Part shown: positions 17,301 through 25,864 of the stretch, one piece after another | Numbering within the stretch: the stretch's first letter is position 1 | Layout of the letters: each line of letters opens with the position of its first letter | Assembly: GCF_016612505.1 (NCBI RefSeq) | Contig: NZ_JAENRR010000015.1 | Location: 1 to 64,000 of the forward strand | Source: Carboxylicivirga marina | GTDB taxonomy: Bacteria > Bacteroidota > Bacteroidia > Bacteroidales > Marinilabiliaceae | Reading direction: 5' to 3' | Length of the DNA stretch: 64,000 bases | The notes under the pieces: generated by a model | What the model saw: the letters and a program-made list of their open reading frames with translations, nothing else | Databases searched by the model: none | What the model was told of the DNA's origin: nothing | Position numbers and translations under genes: made by a program

Positions 17301-18840
17301 GGAACGCATTATAGAGCAAAAGGAGGAAATAGAAGCTTCATTTAAGAATGTTAAAATGCTTTCTGAGATGGGCTTGGAGATAACATCGAGTCTCGAAATG
17401 GATGAAATAATTGAAAAGGTTTATCTTAATATTTATGCTTTAATGGATGTTTCATTCTTCTCAATAGGAATCCTTAATCAACAAACAGGCTTACTTGAAT
17501 TTAAAACTCCTAAAAACTGTGCTAATGCTACTTCCACGCATAAGGTTGATATAACCAAAAGTCACTGCTTTGCGGCTACATGTTTTAATGCCTCAAAGGA
17601 GGTTGTCATACAAGATTTTCACATGAATGGACACACATGTCTTTTTGATGGAACCGGGGCAAAGTGTGGTGAATTTTCAAAGTCTATAGTTTATATACCC
17701 TTAATTGCCGGAGATAAGAAAATTGGAGTCATATCTATTCAGGGAAGCAAGAAAAATACTTATACACAAAACCAAATTAATATTCTTAAAAACCTAGCCA
17801 TCTTTGTTGCCACTGCCATAGAAAATGCAGTGTCCTTTGAAAAGATAGAAGATCAAAATAACAAACTTATTAGCCTTAACAGGTTTAAGCAGCTTATGAC
17901 TGATACCATAGTACACGATCTGAAAAATCCGCTCAATATTATCATTAATGGCTCTGAAAATAATATTCCGTTTTTTCAACAACGCTTAAGACAAACTGGT
18001 CAGCACATGTTAAATATGGTGACAAATATTCTTGATGTACACAAGTATAAAGAAGAAAGTTTACAAATTAATGCATCGAGTCATCAACTCTTGGCAATTG
18101 CTAATCATGCCATTGTGCAGGTAGAATATCTAGCAGATCAAAAGCATATTGAATTAAAAAATAATATTAATGACAGAGCCTATGCCCTGGTGGATTCAGA
18201 TCTAATGGAAAGAGTATTTGTAAATATTTTGGTAAATGCCATCAAGTACACACCCGTTAACGGTATTGTAGCGTTGCGAAATGAGCATGTGGAAGGGGAT
18301 TCTGGTAGTATGAATGCATTGGGCAATAAGGCGTTTAACCATAAAGTATTTATTACTGATTCCGGGCCAGGCATACCCGAGGATCAAATTCATAAGGTGT
18401 TTGATGCTTATATGCAGATAGATGCTAAAAAATCGGGTTCAGCCCGATCGACCGGTATAGGACTTACATTTTGTAAAATAGCTATTGAAGCACATGGAGG
18501 AAAAATAGGGGTGGATAGCGAAGCTGGAAAAGGGGCAAGTTTTTGGTTTACTATAAATGCTGCTGATTGGCTTATTTCACCTGAGAAACCCATGGCCGAC
18601 TTAAAAAGGTATAATGTTATTGCGGGTAGGTTAACTAAAGCCGAAAAAATGAAACTTAAACCCTACACAACAAGTTTAAGGTCGTTGATGGTATATGAGA
18701 ATTCAGAAATAGAAAAAATACTGAATGATATTAATATTGATGAAAGTGAAAATATAAGAGACTGGAAAGAAGAAATGAAAGAAGTGCTTTTTACACTCAA
18801 TGAAAAAAAATATGCACAACTGATTGATATTAAATATTAA
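14335..18840 (+). CDS. Propeller-sensor histidine kinase (Reg_prop, Y_Y_Y, GAF, HisKA, HATPase)
   Basis: A 1501-residue sensor kinase. The N-terminus is hydrophobic and ends in LLLLSC (Cys22), a possible lipobox. Residues about 160-710 carry some fourteen two-component-propeller repeats of the type DKRGNLWLGTNGGGVCRYNGETF, each holding a Trp-(hydrophobic)-Gly-Thr core. Then come a Y_Y_Y domain (about 842-922), a transmembrane helix (923-950), a coiled coil, a GAF domain (about 1018-1164), HisKA with phospho-acceptor His1194 in VHDLKNPLN, and HATPase_c (GPGIPEDQI, STGIGLTFCK). Unlike typical hybrid systems of this kind it lacks a receiver and an AraC DNA-binding domain; an 80-residue tail follows the ATPase. 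Its TAA is directly followed by the ATG of a REC-kinase gene. The ligand is unknown; many relatives sense glycans. Confidence 0.88.
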   Translation: MDKRKNISGIYALVIFLLLLSCNHPNKSGKDRAKTIKDHQSIANGLEKPYTDSSLINIPNGNIVTLPKKVSIANSIIRSDRLNPKKLKEPKSIPVNLAQVKRNCSGVNNFELPLKFSIPDTGFLLQNGDTIFAPRRITDIRASSVKALPFKYSDNAALNMKNLDVEQGLTSSYILSMITDKRGNLWLGTNGGGVCRYNGETFTIYNKKNGLPSNHVRSILQDKKGNIWFGFYGDGVCVFNGKDFIQYDIKQGLAGTYVCEIIEDKNGRIWIATDNAGISCFDGKSFVNYTEKQGLVCNDTKCIAEDNNGDLWIGTKEGLSHFDGKTFASIGKKEGLSSDYIWTILVDDKNKLWFGTVLGGVSCYDGKVFKSYTDKHGLPNNDVYALCQDKAGNIWIGTYGGGVMKLLIDDSLNEANYYINYSEIDGLRDNYVRKIVEDISGNIWLGLDGGGVCCFNEYSFTNYREKEGLTDDVIMAMCEDRKRNLWFGTYGSELIKYNGKTFEKVKIAGSAIKSIYEDDDGIIWIGTGDDGVFQYNGTAYRNFTKENGFPSDQIMSITQDSKGNMWFGTYAKGVFYYDGTQVISYGEEQGLQAKNIISMLEDKHGNLWLGTNEKGAIRFNGKEFAVHSQGEGLAGNYVSTIMEDNNGNLWFGTYDNGLSFYDGNTFSTIDEECGLSNNRVYTIIEDNEKNIWVSTENGLNCIVFDGEAGEAAPTTISSHTKETKTPTKNLNNYLVEGAKIRQYKIVDFGVRDGLKVSDFFRTSGCIDSQNRIWWGSGKALVMLDRNKFYLPAGSPKIQFEGIDLMGEKLNFDWSMSEATCKKHKGIRFTSMADFHHYPLGLSLPYHLDHLVFKFSAIDWSASHKIQYQYQLEGLDKEWNLLTSENKAEYRNIPHGFYTFKVRAKGAAEKWSEVIEYKFTIRPPLWLRWWAYIVYLILCILAVWLIVKIYTRRLIKQKRVLENTVKDRTKEIATKNKILEESNVEIFQQKERIIEQKEEIEASFKNVKMLSEMGLEITSSLEMDEIIEKVYLNIYALMDVSFFSIGILNQQTGLLEFKTPKNCANATSTHKVDITKSHCFAATCFNASKEVVIQDFHMNGHTCLFDGTGAKCGEFSKSIVYIPLIAGDKKIGVISIQGSKKNTYTQNQINILKNLAIFVATAIENAVSFEKIEDQNNKLISLNRFKQLMTDTIVHDLKNPLNIIINGSENNIPFFQQRLRQTGQHMLNMVTNILDVHKYKEESLQINASSHQLLAIANHAIVQVEYLADQKHIELKNNINDRAYALVDSDLMERVFVNILVNAIKYTPVNGIVALRNEHVEGDSGSMNALGNKAFNHKVFITDSGPGIPEDQIHKVFDAYMQIDAKKSGSARSTGIGLTFCKIAIEAHGGKIGVDSEAGKGASFWFTINAADWLISPEKPMADLKRYNVIAGRLTKAEKMKLKPYTTSLRSLMVYENSEIEKILNDINIDESENIRDWKEEMKEVLFTLNEKKYAQLIDIKY

Positions 18841-19941
18841 ATGGGAAAAAAAGAAAACATAACTATATTGGTTGTCGATGACCAATTGGAGAACTTACAA
18901 ATTATTGCTGATTGTTTATCGGAATGTAACCCTCCTTATACTACTATAAAAGTACCAGAGGCACAAATAGCTTTAAAAATATTAGAGTCAAAAAGGCCAG
19001 ATCTTATCATTACAGATTGGGAAATGCCGGGTATGAATGGCATTGAGTTTATTATAACATTGAAAAATAATCCTGCTACTGCCGAAATACCTGTTATAAT
19101 GTGTACCGGGGTGATGGTAGAGTCTGAGAATCTACAAAAAGCATTAGAAGCCGGAGCTCTAGATTATGTGCGCAAACCCATTGATAAAATTGAACTATTA
19201 GCCAGGGTTAATTCAGCTTTAATGTTGGCTAAAAGCTATAATACTCTTAAAGAGGTTAGTGCTTCAAAAGATAAACTATTTTCAATAATTTCTCATGATT
19301 TAAAAAATAACTTTAATAGTATTCTTGGATTGAGTCAATTACTAAAGATTAGTGCTGATGATATGGAAAAAAAACAAGTTCAGGAACTTGCAACGCTTGT
19401 TAATACATCGGCTTCAAACAGTTTTAAATTGCTCGAAAATCTTTTAGAATGGTCATGCACTCGTATTAATAAAACTTCGTTTACTCCGCAATATTTTAAT
19501 ATAAAAAAAATGTATACCGATAACATTAATATATTAAGTGATAGTGCAACTATAAAAAAGATAGAGATTGAAGCTTTTATTGATGAAGACACTGAGTTGT
19601 TCGGTGACGTCAATATGTTAAATACAGTTCTACGTAACTTGCTATCCAATGCCATTAAATATACCTCTTCTGGAGGCAAAGTATTGGTGTCTCACGAAAC
19701 GGTTGCAGGCATGGATGTGATAAAGGTATCAGATTCAGGAGTCGGAATTAGTAGGGAAAATATTGACAAATTGTTTAATGAAAGTGAGAATCTATCAACC
19801 TTAGGTACGGATAATGAAAAAGGAACCGGATTAGGACTGATTTTATGCAAAGAGTTTATAAACAAACATAAGGGTGAACTTAAAGTCAGCAGTGAAGTAG
19901 GAAAAGGGACTGATTTTATGGTTATATTGCCTAGGGATTAA
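18841..19941 (+). CDS. Receiver-histidine kinase protein (REC-HisKA-HATPase)
   Basis: A 366-residue protein with a receiver domain first (residues about 7-125; acidic pocket Asp13-Asp14, phospho-acceptor Asp59 in IITDWEMPGMNG, conserved Lys in YVRKPID). A kinase core follows, with His152 in ISHDLKNNFNSILG and ATP-binding motifs SDSGVGIS and GTGLGLILCKEF. No membrane segment is seen, so it is cytosolic. The start codon directly follows the stop of the propeller kinase, so the two are translationally coupled, and the upstream kinase is the likely phosphodonor to Asp59. There is no DNA-binding output, so the next step of the relay must be elsewhere. The layout resembles cyanobacterial and Bacteroidota REC-HK relay proteins. 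Confidence 0.88.
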   Translation: MGKKENITILVVDDQLENLQIIADCLSECNPPYTTIKVPEAQIALKILESKRPDLIITDWEMPGMNGIEFIITLKNNPATAEIPVIMCTGVMVESENLQKALEAGALDYVRKPIDKIELLARVNSALMLAKSYNTLKEVSASKDKLFSIISHDLKNNFNSILGLSQLLKISADDMEKKQVQELATLVNTSASNSFKLLENLLEWSCTRINKTSFTPQYFNIKKMYTDNINILSDSATIKKIEIEAFIDEDTELFGDVNMLNTVLRNLLSNAIKYTSSGGKVLVSHETVAGMDVIKVSDSGVGISRENIDKLFNESENLSTLGTDNEKGTGLGLILCKEFINKHKGELKVSSEVGKGTDFMVILPRD

Positions 19942-20265
19942 ACCTATGAGTAATGTTTATGGCATTTTTATATTGCTAAGCGATTTAAAATTATTTTATC
20001 ATTTCTGACTTAAAAAAATAGCAAAAGTGCAGCCATTTACGCTACTAAAAAAACTCCCGGTTCAGAATCATACGGTAGTTTAATTTTCACCCTTTTATGT
20101 AGGGGTAATTTCCTATGGTTTTCTTTTCTAAAATACTCAATTGCCAAATGTGCTCAATCCAAATAAAGAACAATTTGTTCTTACTCTAATTCTACTCTAA
20201 CAGATAAAAAGAGATCCTTAAATTATATTAATATATAGATGTTCGGTGTCTTAGGTGGCATTTCT

Positions 20266-20364
20266 TCATTCATGGTTTACGATGTAAACACACCAATCAT
20301 CAAATTTACCTTTATCAAAGACAATTTTTTGACCATTTAAAAGTGTTTTAACCAGTTGAGACAT
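20266..20364 (-). pseudogene. Truncated small-gene relic
   Basis: A 32-codon frame from ATG 20364 with the coherent sequence FDKGKFDDWCVYIV in its middle, stopping at TGA 20266. Just past the stop, shifted frames still read coding-like residues (EEMPPK, then DTEHLYI), as if one or two indels broke a longer gene. The FDKGKFD-x-WCVYV pattern reminds me of a small uncharacterised Bacteroidota protein, but this is from memory and not checked. The rest of the gap 19942-20265 shows no gene; it contains one perfect 15-nt palindrome at 20167-20181 (AGAACAATTTGTTCT). Confidence 0.35.
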
Positions 20365-20400
20365 TATTGACTAGGTAGGTTTGGGTAAAAACAATGAGTA

Positions 20401-20595
20401 TTATCTCAAAAAGATATTTGGCTCTTCACCTTCAACATTGCGCCTGATAGATAATTCTTTGATGATGACTTCTTTTTCTTCATTTGTGTATTTCGACCAG
20501 TTTCCTGCCTCATCAATTGTTCGTCTGCATCCGAAGCATATGCCTTTACTATCATATTGACATACGCTTATGCATGGTGATTGTACTTCTTTCAT
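20401..20595 (-). CDS. DUF1289 domain protein
   Basis: A 64-residue protein opening with SPCISVCQYDSKGICFGCRR, the cysteine signature (C-x3-C-x7-C-x2-C-R) of DUF1289, followed by the TIDEAGNWSKYTNEEK segment usual for the family. The four cysteines probably bind a metal. Function is unestablished. Start at ATG 20595 gives the normal family N-terminus. Confidence 0.8.
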   Translation of the reverse strand: MKEVQSPCISVCQYDSKGICFGCRRTIDEAGNWSKYTNEEKEVIIKELSIRRNVEGEEPNIFLR

Positions 20596-20737
20596 GTTAA
20601 AATTGTTTACTCAGAAAACGTTAAGCGACCTTTTATGTTTATGAAATATTTAAGAAAAAATAAAAAAATACATTGAATGCTCTTTTTAATGTATAGGTAT
20701 TTCATCAGATGAATTGATTAGCATAACTTTGTCAACT

Positions 20738-21808
20738 ATGGCCGATAACTCTGGTAAAATATTAAAAAGTATACAGCCCGGTAAGATTACGCTACCTATT
20801 ATTATAGGTTTGGCTGTGACTGGCTATTTCCTTTATCAAGAATTTGATCCGTCGGTATTGAATTATTTTTCATTCACAATGCAATCATTATTTTGGTTTT
20901 TTATTTCCTTTTTGATGATGGCCATTCGTGATGTTGGTTATATTATTCGTATTCGTTTACTCACTAATAATATTCTTACCTGGAAAAAGGCATTTAATAC
21001 TATTATGTTGTGGGAATTTACTTCAGCCATTACACCGTCGGCTATTGGAGGAACCAGCGTTGCTATTTTTTTCATCAATAAAGAAGGTGTTAAGTTAGGT
21101 AGAAGTACCGCTGTAGTTATGGTGACTTCATTTCTCGATGAATTATATTTCATCATTACTTTTCCATTAATTCTTTTGTTCATTGGGCGTACCGATATTT
21201 TTGCTTTCGGTGATAGCATGATGGAAGGACTTCCGTGGTACAAGAATCAGTTTTTCATGTTCGCATTTACCGGATATTTATTAAAACTAGCTTATACTAT
21301 TGTAATTAGTTATGGTCTGTTCATTAACCCGCGCGGTTTAAAGTGGTTACTGCTCTGGATTTTTAAACTACCCATCATCAGGCGGTGGCGTCCACAAGCC
21401 AATGAATCTGGATCCGATCTGATTTCTGCATCAGATGAGTTTAAACGCTGGCCATTTATTAGCTGGTTAAAAGCTTTTGCAGCAACAGCACTTAGTTGGA
21501 CTGCCCGATATTGGATAGTAAATACATTAATACTTGCATTTTTTGGTTTTCAACTACTTGGCTGGAATGAACATATCCTAATATTTGGCAAACAGCTGGT
21601 TATGTGGATTATGATGCTGGTTAGCCCTACGCCTGGTGGCAGTGGTTTTGCCGAGTGGGTATTTAAAGAGTTCCTTTCTAATATGGTTCCAGTAGGTACG
21701 GGAATGGCGATGGCATTTATGTGGCGATTGGTTAGTTACTACCCATATTTGGTTATTGGAGCATTTGTAGTGCCCAAATGGATACGGAAACACTTCATTA
21801 GTGCCTGA
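20738..21808 (+). CDS. Lysylphosphatidylglycerol synthase TM / UPF0104 family flippase-like protein
   Basis: A 356-residue inner-membrane protein with seven to eight hydrophobic helices. The segment AITPSAIGGTSVAIFFIN and the later SPTPGGSGFAEWVFKEF are the two conserved glycine/proline motifs of the LPG_synthase_TM (YbhN-like) family, the part of MprF that flips lipids but here without the synthase domain. It may translocate a lipid or lipid-linked precursor. The frame can begin at TTG 20714; ATG 20738 is preferred, and a TAACTTTG box at 20724-20731 lies just in front of it, which would give a very short or absent leader. Confidence 0.8.
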   Translation: MADNSGKILKSIQPGKITLPIIIGLAVTGYFLYQEFDPSVLNYFSFTMQSLFWFFISFLMMAIRDVGYIIRIRLLTNNILTWKKAFNTIMLWEFTSAITPSAIGGTSVAIFFINKEGVKLGRSTAVVMVTSFLDELYFIITFPLILLFIGRTDIFAFGDSMMEGLPWYKNQFFMFAFTGYLLKLAYTIVISYGLFINPRGLKWLLLWIFKLPIIRRWRPQANESGSDLISASDEFKRWPFISWLKAFAATALSWTARYWIVNTLILAFFGFQLLGWNEHILIFGKQLVMWIMMLVSPTPGGSGFAEWVFKEFLSNMVPVGTGMAMAFMWRLVSYYPYLVIGAFVVPKWIRKHFISA

Positions 21809-21898
21809 TTGGATTTGATAAACACATAGTTTTTAGTGACAAATGACTGTTAAGCGGTACTGCTATTCACTAACTTGCTTGTCATTAAATGAAGAACT

Positions 21899-22720
21899 AT
21901 GCCTCTAACCAAATATTTTCTCACTCTTTCTATTGGTTTGTTAATTTTTAGCGGTGGATGTCGTAATAATCGCCCCAAAAAAGTTAAGAAACTGGTTGAT
22001 GCGCCAAAAGAACTCATTATTTATTGTGAGAATACAATGCTGAATATGGTGGTTGACCTAAAATACACCTTTGAGCAAGAGAATAACTGTAAAGTGATAA
22101 TTCAGAATGATTGTTCAAAAAACTTAATGGGCAGCATCAATTACTCATCAAAAGGTGATATTTATATTCCTTCGTCCGGACATAGCTTTAAAGACTTCTA
22201 TAAAAACACTGGCTTCCATTTGAGTGATTCTTTATTTCTGGGATATAATCATTTGGTTTATATGGTGAAAAAAGGTAATCCTAAAAAGTTTAGCGGAAAT
22301 ACTGCCCCTTTGATGCTCAAAGGTAAATATGCAGTAATTATAGCTAATCCTGAAACCAGTTCACTGGGGCATGAAACAAAATTGTTCCTTGAAAAACAGC
22401 GTGCTTACAATAAAGTTTTCGAGAGTGTTGTTGCTTTAACTTCAGATTCAAAAGGCTTGGTTAAGGGATTAAAAGGTGATCAGGCTGATGTGGCTCTTAA
22501 TTGGAAAAGTAATATTAATGTTAATGGCAATAGTGATCATATACAGGTGATTCATCCTCAATCACCATATAATAATGCTATACCAATGTACGCTGCCGTT
22601 ATATCATCGAGTACTGAACCATCATTAGCAAAAGCGTTTCTTCATCTGGCCTCCGAAGAACTGAGTGAAGCGAAATTAAGTCACTATGGATTTTCGAAAA
22701 GGCCTTCTATTATTTTTTAA
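21899..22720 (+). CDS. ModA-like substrate-binding lipoprotein
   Basis: A 273-residue lipoprotein. The signal sequence ends in FSGGC (Cys21). The mature part has the two-lobe extracellular solute-binding pattern of the molybdate/SBP_bac_11 type: ELIIYCENTML opening strand, DIYIPSSGHSF, the hinge region LFLGYNHLVYMVKKGNP, NPETSSLGHET and KGDQADVALNW. No ABC transporter genes follow; instead a hybrid sensor kinase starts 39 bp downstream. It may deliver ligand information to that kinase rather than feed a transporter. The ligand could be an oxyanion but this cannot be read from sequence. Confidence 0.75.
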   Translation: MPLTKYFLTLSIGLLIFSGGCRNNRPKKVKKLVDAPKELIIYCENTMLNMVVDLKYTFEQENNCKVIIQNDCSKNLMGSINYSSKGDIYIPSSGHSFKDFYKNTGFHLSDSLFLGYNHLVYMVKKGNPKKFSGNTAPLMLKGKYAVIIANPETSSLGHETKLFLEKQRAYNKVFESVVALTSDSKGLVKGLKGDQADVALNWKSNINVNGNSDHIQVIHPQSPYNNAIPMYAAVISSSTEPSLAKAFLHLASEELSEAKLSHYGFSKRPSIIF

Positions 22721-22759
22721 ATTAGAGGTAAAATTCTATTTTTAGGAAAATTCATTTCT

Positions 22760-25700
22760 GTGAGCAAGCGAAATAAGAACCTCAAGCTATCATATTTTAA
22801 AGAGCCAATCATAAATAAGTTATACTTATTGTTGGCTATATTTCTATTGACCATTGCCACAATTCTTATCATTGAAAATTACTTTGATCAGTCATATAGT
22901 TCACGGTATAGGAGTTCAATTGAAAATCAGGAAAAATTATTAAAGCTAGAAAATCTACTCAATCAGAGCTTGTTAAAGCTTAATTTGGCATTTAAATCAT
23001 ACTCATCAGTCAATCTTACGAAGGCCTTAGAAAATAACGATATCGAAATTGAACAGCTAACTACCAAGAGTAAGGCAATTTTGAATGTGATCGATCAGGG
23101 TGGAGTTATCGAGGATGTAAGGCCGGTAAAAGATTATTCCAAAGATTCAATTACAATTAGGATACACTATTTGGAAGATGAATATACCGGTACTATAACA
23201 GAGGTGAGTGAGCTTATACCGATTATCGACGATTTATATAATCAGTCTACACGAATATCGGATCAAGTATTAAAGAATATTACGGTACATAAGGGAGAAA
23301 ATGAGCATTTAAAGAGTAATGTTGAGCAGTTAATTAAGGGAGCCACTCCCGAATTTGATCGCATGTTGGAAATTGAAAATACCATTGCTTACGAGATTAA
23401 TAAACGATTGGTGAGTCTTAATAACAAGGGTGTTACAGTTTTAAATAAGTATAATAATCTGAAGTATACTTCGCTGATATTCTTTACTTTATTCGTTATT
23501 TTTCTTTCTTATTTTTTATTCTCACAAATAAGAAGTGTTATTCTGTACCGTAAAAAGGCAGAGGAAAATAACAAAAAACTGATTCAGGCAGTAGAGCAAA
23601 GCCCCATTTCAATAATGATAACTGATACACAGGGCAATGTTGAATACGTTAATAAAGGTTTTAAGTCCTTAGATAGTTATTCGAAAAGTGAACTTGAAAG
23701 TGGCAATACAAACTTTTTTAAGCTCCAGAATGAAAAGAATGAACTAGCTGACGTGTTATGGCAAACCATTCAGGAAGGCAATGTGTGGCAAGGCGAAATA
23801 TCAAGTACTAAAGAAGATGGTAATGTCTATTGGGAAAAAGTATTGATATCTCCGGTGTTGAGTAAAGACAAAACTATCTCGAATTATGTGGCAATTAAGG
23901 AAGATACGACCGAGAAAAAACTATTAACCGAATCCTTAAAGGAATCGAACAAGGCGCTATCAACCATTACGGATAATCTTCCGGTAGGTGTGATGATTGT
24001 AGATAAAGACCGACAGATAATTCAGATTAATAAAACGGCCTCAAAAATAATGGGCTTCTCCAGCGGCGATGAAGCTCTAAAGCACTTAACCAACTCGTCG
24101 TACGAAGATTTATTTCATACCAATAAAAAAGAAGAGTATACTGATGCGCAAACCGGTGTAAATGTAGCCTCTCTTGAAGAGCTTTTGGAGATAAAAGAAA
24201 ACAATGTATCACGAGAGATTCTAAAGAATATTATACCAATTTCACTAGAGCAAAAAGAAGTATTTCTTGAAGCCTTTATGGATATTAGTGCTCAAAAGGA
24301 AATTCAAAAGAAAGAGGCCGAATCCAATAAGGCAAAATCTGAATTTCTGGCCAATATGAGTCACGAAATTCGAACACCTATGAATGGGATAATCGGCGCA
24401 ACTGAGTTATTGGCAAAAACACGTTTAAGCAAAGAGCAGAAAAATGTGGTGTCAATCATCGGGCGTTCGTGTGATAACCTTCTGAACATTATCAACGACA
24501 TTTTAGATTTCTCTAAGATTGAGGCAGGAAAGATGAAGATAGAATCTTATGCTTTTAATTTACGTTCGACCGTTGATTATTTGATGGATCAGATGTCTTT
24601 CCGTTCTTTAGAAAAAGGCATTGAGATATTAAATGATGTTGAAGATACCATCTCTCCCGTGCTTATTGGAGATGAAAGTAGACTGATACAGGTTTTGGTT
24701 AATTTAATGGGTAATGCCGTTAAGTTTACGTCAGAAGGTGAAGTGGTACTTAAAGTCGAAATAGAACAGCAAAAAGGTACCAATGTTGTGTTGCATTTCT
24801 CAGTTGAGGATTCAGGTATTGGCATCCCTAAAAATAAGCTTGAGAAGATATTTGAATCGTTTACTCAAGCCGATGGTTCAACCACACGTAAGTTTGGTGG
24901 TACTGGCTTAGGAACCAGTATTTCTAAAATGCTGGTTGAACTAATGGGGGGTAAAATATGGGTCGAAAGTCCGAATCCAAATTTTATGTGGTCTAAAGAG
25001 AATCCGGGTTCGGTATTTCATTTTACCTTACCATTTGTGATCGACAAGAACCATAAAACTCTGGAGTTGAATACTCAGCAATTTTCACACATTAATGCAT
25101 TAATTGTTGATAATCATAAAACGAACTTATTATTGCTGAAGAAAACGCTTAATAATTGGCAGATAAAATCGGATACGGTTAATGATGAAAAGTCAGCATT
25201 AAATGTGCTCGAAAAAGATTCGAAGTACAACTTAATGATTATTGATAGCCATGTGTTTAGTAAGGCAGATGATAATTTTTTAAAGACAGTAAAGCGTAAG
25301 CAAAAGAATATTAAAATCATCTTGTTTTCATCTGAAAACAGGTGGAAGAACCCAGAAGAATTTAAAGGGGTTAATACTGTGCTGCAAAAGCCGGTAAAGC
25401 ATACCGATTTATTCAGTAGTATTGAGAAGCTATTGGTTGAAGGAAAGGGCGAAGTAAGCAGCGCTGATGCTCAGGTGGCTGAGTTGAAAGAGCGTATTAA
25501 AGATAAACAGATATTATTGGTTGAGGACAACATCATAAACCAAAAAATTGCGGAAAAGATGTTATCACGACTAGGTTTGCAAACTAATATAGCCAACAAT
25601 GGGCAAGAGGCTGTTGATATTCTCACAGGCGACGAAAGCGACAAAATTGACCTTGTTTTTATGGACGTTCAAATGCCTGTATTAAATGGCCTGGATGCAA

Positions 25701-25864
25701 CCCGTAAACTAAGGGAGGAGAAGGTTGAACTACCAATTATAGCTATGACTGCCAATGCTCTTAAGGGTGATCGTGAAGTATGTATTGAAGCTGGTATGAA
25801 CGATTATATAGGTAAGCCGGTAAAGATGGATGATTTGGAAGCCATTATTGATAAGTGGTTATAA
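22760..25864 (+). CDS. Hybrid sensor histidine kinase with two PAS and two receiver domains
   Basis: A 1034-residue protein starting at GTG 22760. TM1 lies at about 17-37, a 200-residue periplasmic helical domain follows, and TM2 at about 234-255. PAS domains lie at about 265-390 and 395-510. HisKA has His535 in [13 protein letters not shown]; HATPase_c carries [15 protein letters not shown] and [12 protein letters not shown] degenerate receiver spans about 772-890 ([19 protein letters not shown], with a weak acidic pocket), and an intact receiver about 915-1034 has Asp969 in [11 protein letters not shown] and Lys in GKPVKMDD. No Hpt or DNA-binding domain. Its stop overlaps the stop of the convergent carbamoyltransferase gene by a TTATAA palindrome. 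The upstream lipoprotein is the likely periplasmic partner. Confidence 0.9.
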   Translation: MSKRNKNLKLSYFKEPIINKLYLLLAIFLLTIATILIIENYFDQSYSSRYRSSIENQEKLLKLENLLNQSLLKLNLAFKSYSSVNLTKALENNDIEIEQLTTKSKAILNVIDQGGVIEDVRPVKDYSKDSITIRIHYLEDEYTGTITEVSELIPIIDDLYNQSTRISDQVLKNITVHKGENEHLKSNVEQLIKGATPEFDRMLEIENTIAYEINKRLVSLNNKGVTVLNKYNNLKYTSLIFFTLFVIFLSYFLFSQIRSVILYRKKAEENNKKLIQAVEQSPISIMITDTQGNVEYVNKGFKSLDSYSKSELESGNTNFFKLQNEKNELADVLWQTIQEGNVWQGEISSTKEDGNVYWEKVLISPVLSKDKTISNYVAIKEDTTEKKLLTESLKESNKALSTITDNLPVGVMIVDKDRQIIQINKTASKIMGFSSGDEALKHLTNSSYEDLFHTNKKEEYTDAQTGVNVASLEELLEIKENNVSREILKNIIPISLEQKEVFLEAFMDISAQKEIQKKEAESNKAKSEFLANMSHEIRTPMNGIIGATELLAKTRLSKEQKNVVSIIGRSCDNLLNIINDILDFSKIEAGKMKIESYAFNLRSTVDYLMDQMSFRSLEKGIEILNDVEDTISPVLIGDESRLIQVLVNLMGNAVKFTSEGEVVLKVEIEQQKGTNVVLHFSVEDSGIGIPKNKLEKIFESFTQADGSTTRKFGGTGLGTSISKMLVELMGGKIWVESPNPNFMWSKENPGSVFHFTLPFVIDKNHKTLELNTQQFSHINALIVDNHKTNLLLLKKTLNNWQIKSDTVNDEKSALNVLEKDSKYNLMIIDSHVFSKADDNFLKTVKRKQKNIKIILFSSENRWKNPEEFKGVNTVLQKPVKHTDLFSSIEKLLVEGKGEVSSADAQVAELKERIKDKQILLVEDNIINQKIAEKMLSRLGLQTNIANNGQEAVDILTGDESDKIDLVFMDVQMPVLNGLDATRKLREEKVELPIIAMTANALKGDREVCIEAGMNDYIGKPVKMDDLEAIIDKWL

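Noticed and set aside
20167-20181. Perfect palindrome AGAACAATTTGTTCT as operator
   Set aside because: Isolated, with no gene start near it; chance in AT-rich DNA is possible.
25859-25864. Stop overlap of hybrid kinase and carbamoyltransferase as a regulatory feature
   Set aside because: A TTATAA palindrome serves both stops; simple convergent overlap is enough to explain it.
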